Source: an uncultured Eubacteriales bacterium (GTDB taxonomy: Bacteria > Bacillota > Clostridia > Oscillospirales > CAG-382). From it: a stretch of DNA of 10,830 nucleotides. The notes below the pieces were generated by a model. That model did no database searches, was not told where the DNA came from, and was given only the letters and a program-made list of their open reading frames with translations. Made by a program: the position numbers and the translations under genes. The stretch spans positions 1-10,830 of the forward strand of contig CAKSEL010000023.1 of assembly GCA_934446675.1 (NCBI GenBank), in the 5' to 3' direction. Below, piece after piece: positions 7,572-10,830 of this stretch (position 1 is its first letter; every line of letters begins with the position of its first letter).

Positions 7572-8174
7572 TTATTTATCCGAGAGCTTTATGCAGAAAT
7601 CGCAGCAGTCTCCGCCGCGTCCCAACGTTTTTGTTCTGTGCCACAAAAGTTTCGGGTGCATATTGCCGTATGTAACGTCGTCGCTGTCGCAGAAACAGGT
7701 GCAGAGTTCGGAATGACCGTATTTCGTGCAAAAATCATTATACGGGCATTTTGTCATATCAATGCGCCACACGCCGCCCGACGTTTGGTGTTCAACCGCG
7801 TCAAATCCGGCGCTTTTGCCGAACATCTTGCGCGCCATCTTTGAAAACAGTGCCGGGACAACACGGTAAAGTCCGGGAATATGCAAAAGAGATTCTATTT
7901 TACCGCGTGCGTCAAGCGCGTGATCTTCGACATATCCGTGGATTATTTTCAGCGCCTCGTCTTTCGGCATTTCGGACTGCAAGACCTCGTACGCCGCAAT
8001 TCCGGCAAGTATCTGACGTTCCAGATGAAAGTTCAGTTCTTTTGAAACTCCGGTGTTTTCTTTGCGCAGCTCTTCAAGGCGCTTATCAAAAGCAGTATTC
8101 ATCTCTTTTGCGCGCTGCGGAAATTTTTCGGCGACCGTTTTTCTGAAATCCGTTGTTATGTAGCTCTCTTTCAT
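7572..8174 (-). CDS. L-2-amino-thiazoline-4-carboxylic acid (ATC) hydrolase-family protein
   Basis: This 200-residue protein has no signal peptide or membrane segment. The N-terminal ~120 residues are helical. The C-terminal third carries the family hallmark as I recall it: CPYNDFC (143-149), a GHSELC segment, CTCFCDSDD (158-166), RTKTL (180-184) and GGDCCDFCIK (187-196). Eight cysteines lie between 143 and 194, suggesting metal or cluster binding in this homologue. The family is named after the Pseudomonas enzyme that opens the thiazoline ring of ATC to S-carbamoyl- or N-carbamoyl-cysteine; most members are untested. The start ATG at 8174 follows AGGGGA with a 6-nt gap. It converges on the TetR-ABC genes and lies 44 nt after the GH28-like gene, with which it may share a transcript, though a palindrome in that gap hints at separate control. 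Family call good; reaction in this organism uncertain. Confidence 0.78.
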   Translation of the reverse strand: MKESYITTDFRKTVAEKFPQRAKEMNTAFDKRLEELRKENTGVSKELNFHLERQILAGIAAYEVLQSEMPKDEALKIIHGYVEDHALDARGKIESLLHIPGLYRVVPALFSKMARKMFGKSAGFDAVEHQTSGGVWRIDMTKCPYNDFCTKYGHSELCTCFCDSDDVTYGNMHPKLLWHRTKTLGRGGDCCDFCIKLSDK

Positions 8175-8191
8175 TTGTTTTCCCCTGCCTT

Positions 8192-8204
8192 TATCAGTCT
8201 GATA
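8192..8204. promoter_or_regulatory. 13-bp palindrome before the ATC-hydrolase-like gene
   Basis: TATCAG-T-CTGATA is a perfect 6-1-6 palindrome in the 44-nt gap between the glycosidase stop and the ATC-hydrolase-like start, ending 17 bp upstream of the ATG. Its layout (6-1-6) matches the tetR operators but the bases differ. No T-run follows, so it reads as an operator more than a terminator. No clear -35/-10 pair accompanies it. Confidence 0.4.
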
Positions 8205-8218
8205 TACTTACAATTAAT

Positions 8219-9733
8219 TTATTCGATTACAATATTTTCCGAATTGATTATCTCGGTATCGAATGCATCAAATGCCGTTTGTTTTACGCCGTCAACAAAA
8301 ATATTGCTGAAATAAAATCCTTTGCACGGCGTTTTCCCGTCTACGGATTCTATATATATCTGCGGTCTGTAATCTATATCTTCCGTCAGAATATTGATAT
8401 TTTTAAAATAAATATCATGTATTGCGCCTGTCTTTTCAGAATATGCCCTTTTCAGCACGCTGCCTTTAACACGTGTGCAATATTTGCTGTTTGAGCAAAA
8501 GACAAATTTTGTTTCCATATGCTTGCCGTATTCCGTATACTCCTGATTTTCGGCAGTCTGAATCTGCTGAAACATTGTATCGTTCTGCAATTCAACATTA
8601 AGCCCTTCAAAGACAACATCATGTATATCGGCAAAACCTCCGTCGGATACGCTCAAAGCCGAAACGGAGCTGTGAATCAAATCGGAGTTTCTGAAACAAA
8701 TATTTCTGTATTCAACGCCGCACGTTTCAATTCCGACCTCGCAATTCTTATTCCAGCCGCACCACAGCACACAGTTATCAACCGTAATATTCTCGATGGG
8801 CTTATCATAGTCGTAAATCGCTTTTACGGAAATCGTATCGTCAAAAGAACGTATAAATGAATTTTTAATTGTAACATCGGAAGAATTGACAATATCAATT
8901 CCGTCCGTATTATATCTCCAGTGACCGACGATTTTGACATTATCGACCGTCACGTTTCTGCAATAGAACATTGACATTATCCAGTTTGAAGAATTGACCA
9001 GAATCAGATCCGAAACATCAACGTTTTCGGCATTGAAAATTCTGAACGTTCCCTTTGAAAAAGTTTCATAACTGTTTTCGACAAGTCTTTCTTCGCAGCT
9101 GTTATCTATTACACCGCCGCCGAAAATTCTAATATTCTTTGCTCCGTTTGCAAACACCGATTCGAAAACTATTGCTTCCTTATCCACATATACGGTGTCA
9201 TTATCTTTAAGATTAATTATCATAGGAAAATGAATTTCTGGTCCGAAATAATATGCGGCATTCTCTGCGTCGGGATACTGTTTATATTCATTGAAAAAGA
9301 TATGCAAAACATTATGTGTTCCGTCAAGTTCCAGCACATAACTTCCGAACTCCCTCAATTCCAGAGTAATTTCATCACCCGATATTTCCGGTACAATTTT
9401 CTTTGACAACGGTCTTACTTTTGCTTCGGCAAAACTCTTTTTACTTCTGACTTTAAGAGTAACGGCACTGTCGGCATAAAATGAGATGCAGCCAGCCGAT
9501 TCGGTTTGCTTATACTGACGCTGTTTTCACGGCCACGGTCTGTTAAACGGAACCCCGGACACTCTGCATTCGCGAACTTCGCAGTTTTCACCGTTTATTG
9601 TAACATCAAAATTATCATTCAGCAATTTAAAAGCCGTTTCGTCCGTGTCCTTTGCAAACTCTCCGAACTCCGTTTTTCCGAATGCCACGAACAAACCGTC
9701 TGAAACCGTTTTAAATTTCGGAATAACTAACAT
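8219..9733 (-). pseudogene. GH28-like (polygalacturonase-type) beta-helix glycosidase interrupted by an in-frame TGA
   Basis: One frame runs from ATG at 9733 (GGAGG ribosome site, 9 nt before) to TAA at 8219, 505 codons including the stop, except for TGA at codon 69 (9529-9527). The two halves are in the same frame, with no frameshift. Upstream it reads VPFNRPWP; after the stop KQRQYKQTE, as in GH28-like relatives that have WPG-x-QR here, so GGA (Gly) has probably become TGA. Residues ~1-150 form the usual N-terminal beta domain (LELDGTHNVLHIF). The right-handed beta-helix follows from ~165. It keeps NTDGID (275-280) and the DD pair (298-299), the same 21-residue spacing as the catalytic Asp trio of GH28 endopolygalacturonases, but the GHG motif is replaced. 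There is no signal peptide, so it would be cytoplasmic. As it stands only a 68-residue fragment is expected from the ATG; a later TTG at 9409 lacks a ribosome site. Confidence 0.8.
9527..9529 (-). other. Premature TGA codon (codon 69) in the GH28-like gene
   Basis: The codon order on the minus strand is AGA CCG TGG CCG TGA AAA CAG CGT CAG. Open frame and family-like sequence continue on both sides for the gene's full length. A single base change G to T from GGA explains it. It could be a real nonsense mutation, a strain variant or a sequencing error. Confidence 0.85.
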
Positions 9734-9759
9734 TGTTTTTATCCTCCGTTTTTTATTTC

Positions 9760-9776
9760 ACAGGTTATAAGCCTGT
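9760..9776 (-). other. Small hairpin in the 5' leader of the GH28-like gene
   Basis: ACAGG and CCTGT form a 5-bp stem around a 7-nt loop (CTTATAA on the transcript), just upstream of the GGAGG ribosome site in a leader of about 100 nt. It may affect translation; no known riboswitch class is recognised. Confidence 0.3.
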
Positions 9777-9838
9777 CTTTGGCAATCATGGCAGCTTATT
9801 ACATAATTTAAATATTCTGACTGCAAATCTGCATTTTC

Positions 9839-9866
9839 ATTATAGCATAATTTCACACAATTTCAA
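9839..9866 (-). promoter_or_regulatory. Strong extended -10 promoter of the GH28-like gene
   Basis: On the minus strand TTGAAA (9866-9861), a 16-bp spacer and TATAAT (9844-9839) with TGC directly before it form an extended -10 promoter. Transcription should start near 9832, giving a leader of about 100 nt before the ATG at 9733. The sequence GAAATT is repeated directly (GAAATT-GTGT-GAAATT) in the promoter and could bind a regulator. Confidence 0.65.
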
Positions 9867-9910
9867 GCTGTTTTTACGCATTTTACATATCAGATATTTT
9901 CCGGATATGC

Positions 9911-9940
9911 AAAAAAGCAGCAAACCCGAAAGTCTGCCGC
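9911..9940 (-). terminator. Intrinsic terminator of the nucleotidyltransferase gene
   Basis: On the minus-strand transcript GCGGCA pairs with UGCUGC and the inner GACU with GGUU, giving a 10-bp stem (with G-U pairs) capped by a UUCG tetraloop. Six U residues follow directly (9916-9911). It lies about 40 nt after the TAA at 9982 and separates this gene from the GH28-like gene's own promoter. Confidence 0.78.
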
Positions 9941-9981
9941 AAAATCTTTATTTCATGTTAAATTATCGTCTTGTTAGCGCT

Positions 9982-10830
9982 TTACAGACCAACGTCTTCC
10001 AGAAACTCTTTTGCCTTTACAGCGGATTCTTTTGAGATATTGCCGTTAAACTTCAGCTCATTTACGGTACGTTTGAGATGGCCGCAGAAAATGAGTTTTC
10101 CCCATCTGCGAACCTCCATGACAGGAGTCAGAATACGGTGTTTCTGCAAAATCGGATAATGAAACTTTATCACGTTATACGGAATAAATATCTTTGAAAG
10201 GGCATATTCTATCCGTCCGCCCTTTTTCTGCTGCTGCATGGTTATGCGGTTTCCGCTTGTTCCGTACACACCTCCGCGGAGAATATACTCCTGCATTTGC
10301 ATTGTCACTTCCGTATGCTCTGCATTGCCGAACCATGCCTCGGACAAAAGCTCCGCCTGCTTTGCGAAAACACTGAGTCCGCCGTCGGAAAGTAATTTTT
10401 CGCGCTTTTCTCTGTTAAAGTCCGCACGGTGATTCATAACCCATATATCGAGAAACGGCCGGATTCCGCAACCGCCTGTTTCAACAAAGTGTTTTGCCAT
10501 GTGCGCGATGTGATAGAAATAGAACATTTCATCGGACAGTATGTATTCGTATGTGTCCGAAACCTCAGAGGCGTAATCCCATACGGATTGTAAAACCAAT
10601 TCCGCACTTCCGACACACTTTTCTTCAATCATACTGTAATGCAGTTCGATATGAACACCGCCTTCAGAAAACAAACTAACATCATGCGAGCCTTTACGTT
10701 CGTTTTTGTATGACATTCTTTCGGTCAGCAATTCTGATGCGCGTTCAATATCTTTTTCCTTCACCAGCACATCAATATCGCAGCTTGTTCTGAGCCAGGG
10801 GTCGGGATAAAATTTGCGAATAACCGAGCC
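9982..10830 (-). CDS. NTP_transf_5-type nucleotidyltransferase family protein (N-terminus outside window)
   Basis: The frame is open from the right edge to TAA at 9982, 282 visible residues. The apparent GTG at 10770 is internal: the 20 codons before it read GSVIRKFYPDPWLRTSCDID, the nucleotide-binding and DxD metal-binding core of the polymerase-beta-like fold (visible D18 and D20, then VLVKEKD). A GGVHIELHYS strand (58-67) matches the family's usual ELH segment, and the rest is helical (HIAHMAKHF, FLDIWVMNHR). Such proteins resemble PF14907, 'uncharacterised nucleotidyltransferase', seen beside polysaccharide and some RiPP biosynthesis genes; the reaction is unknown for most. Some N-terminal residues are missing. 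It ends in its own terminator and is not co-transcribed with the GH28-like gene unless by readthrough. What it modifies may be told by the genes to its right. Confidence 0.82.
   Translation of the reverse strand, partial: GSVIRKFYPDPWLRTSCDIDVLVKEKDIERASELLTERMSYKNERKGSHDVSLFSEGGVHIELHYSMIEEKCVGSAELVLQSVWDYASEVSDTYEYILSDEMFYFYHIAHMAKHFVETGGCGIRPFLDIWVMNHRADFNREKREKLLSDGGLSVFAKQAELLSEAWFGNAEHTEVTMQMQEYILRGGVYGTSGNRITMQQQKKGGRIEYALSKIFIPYNVIKFHYPILQKHRILTPVMEVRRWGKLIFCGHLKRTVNELKFNGNISKESAVKAKEFLEDVGL

Noticed and set aside
9527..9529. TGA as a selenocysteine codon
   Set aside because: Only a loose CAGC-GU-CAG / CUG-GCUG pairing with a large loop lies downstream, not a convincing SECIS element, and the family has Gly here, not Cys or Sec.
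9527..9733. A separate 68-residue gene plus a second gene starting at 9409
   Set aside because: Both pieces lie in the same frame, the intervening codons read as family sequence, and the TTG at 9409 has no ribosome site. It is one interrupted gene.
9733..10035. Plus-strand frame over the intergenic region and nucleotidyltransferase end
   Set aside because: It starts at a TTG antisense to the glycosidase start, crosses a promoter and terminator on the other strand, and has no ribosome site.
10768..10770. GTG at 10770 as the start of the nucleotidyltransferase
   Set aside because: The frame stays open to the window edge and the 20 codons upstream encode the conserved GSVIRKFYPDPWLR and CDID core, so the real start is outside the window.

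Overview
The window looks like chromosomal DNA from an anaerobic gut Firmicute of the class Clostridia (Oscillospiraceae/Ruminococcaceae-like). This is judged from gene content: a secreted multi-Ig/YDG-type surface protein, a TetR-controlled pair of half-ABC transporters of the type common in gut Clostridia, an ATC-hydrolase-family protein and an NTP_transf_5-type nucleotidyltransferase. No taxon can be proved from the sequence alone. I see no rRNA, tRNA, CRISPR array, transposase or phage gene.

Layout. (a) 1-2969, minus strand: the first ~989 residues of a very large exported repeat protein; its C-terminus lies beyond the left edge. (b) 2970-3213: a divergent intergenic region with a near-consensus sigma-A promoter (TTGACA / TATACT) and two copies of a 13-bp palindrome, ATAACAGTGTTAT, 27 bp apart, which are likely autoregulatory TetR operators. 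(c) 3214-7455, plus strand: a TetR-family regulator, a 117-nt gap holding a second, different palindrome (AGTTAG-N6-CTAACT) and a hairpin, then two half-transporters 3 nt apart. Both are type-IV/exporter-fold ABC proteins (6 TM + NBD) with intact catalytic motifs; their sequence character recalls the IrtA/IrtB - YbtP/YbtQ siderophore-uptake group. (d) 7456-7571: a hairpin suited to act as a two-way terminator between convergent genes. (e) 7572-10830, minus strand: an ATC-hydrolase-family protein with a Cys-rich C-terminus; a GH28-like beta-helix glycosidase whose reading frame is cut at codon 69 by a TGA where relatives have Gly; and a nucleotidyltransferase running off the right edge. The nucleotidyltransferase ends in a UUCG-loop terminator, and the glycosidase has its own strong extended -10 promoter.

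How the genes may work together. TetR, the two ABC proteins and perhaps the convergent ATC-hydrolase-like gene form the most coherent group. The working hypothesis is a TetR-switched, possibly metal-responsive transporter for a small (thiazoline-type?) metallophore or peptide; this is inference and an export role is not excluded. The GH28-like gene would act on plant or host uronide-containing oligosaccharides inside the cell (no signal peptide), but in this copy it is probably inactivated by the nonsense codon. The five other stop codons visible are four TAA (both ABC genes, ATC-hydrolase-like, nucleotidyltransferase) and one TGA (TetR, followed by TAA two codons later); the glycosidase itself finally ends at TAA.
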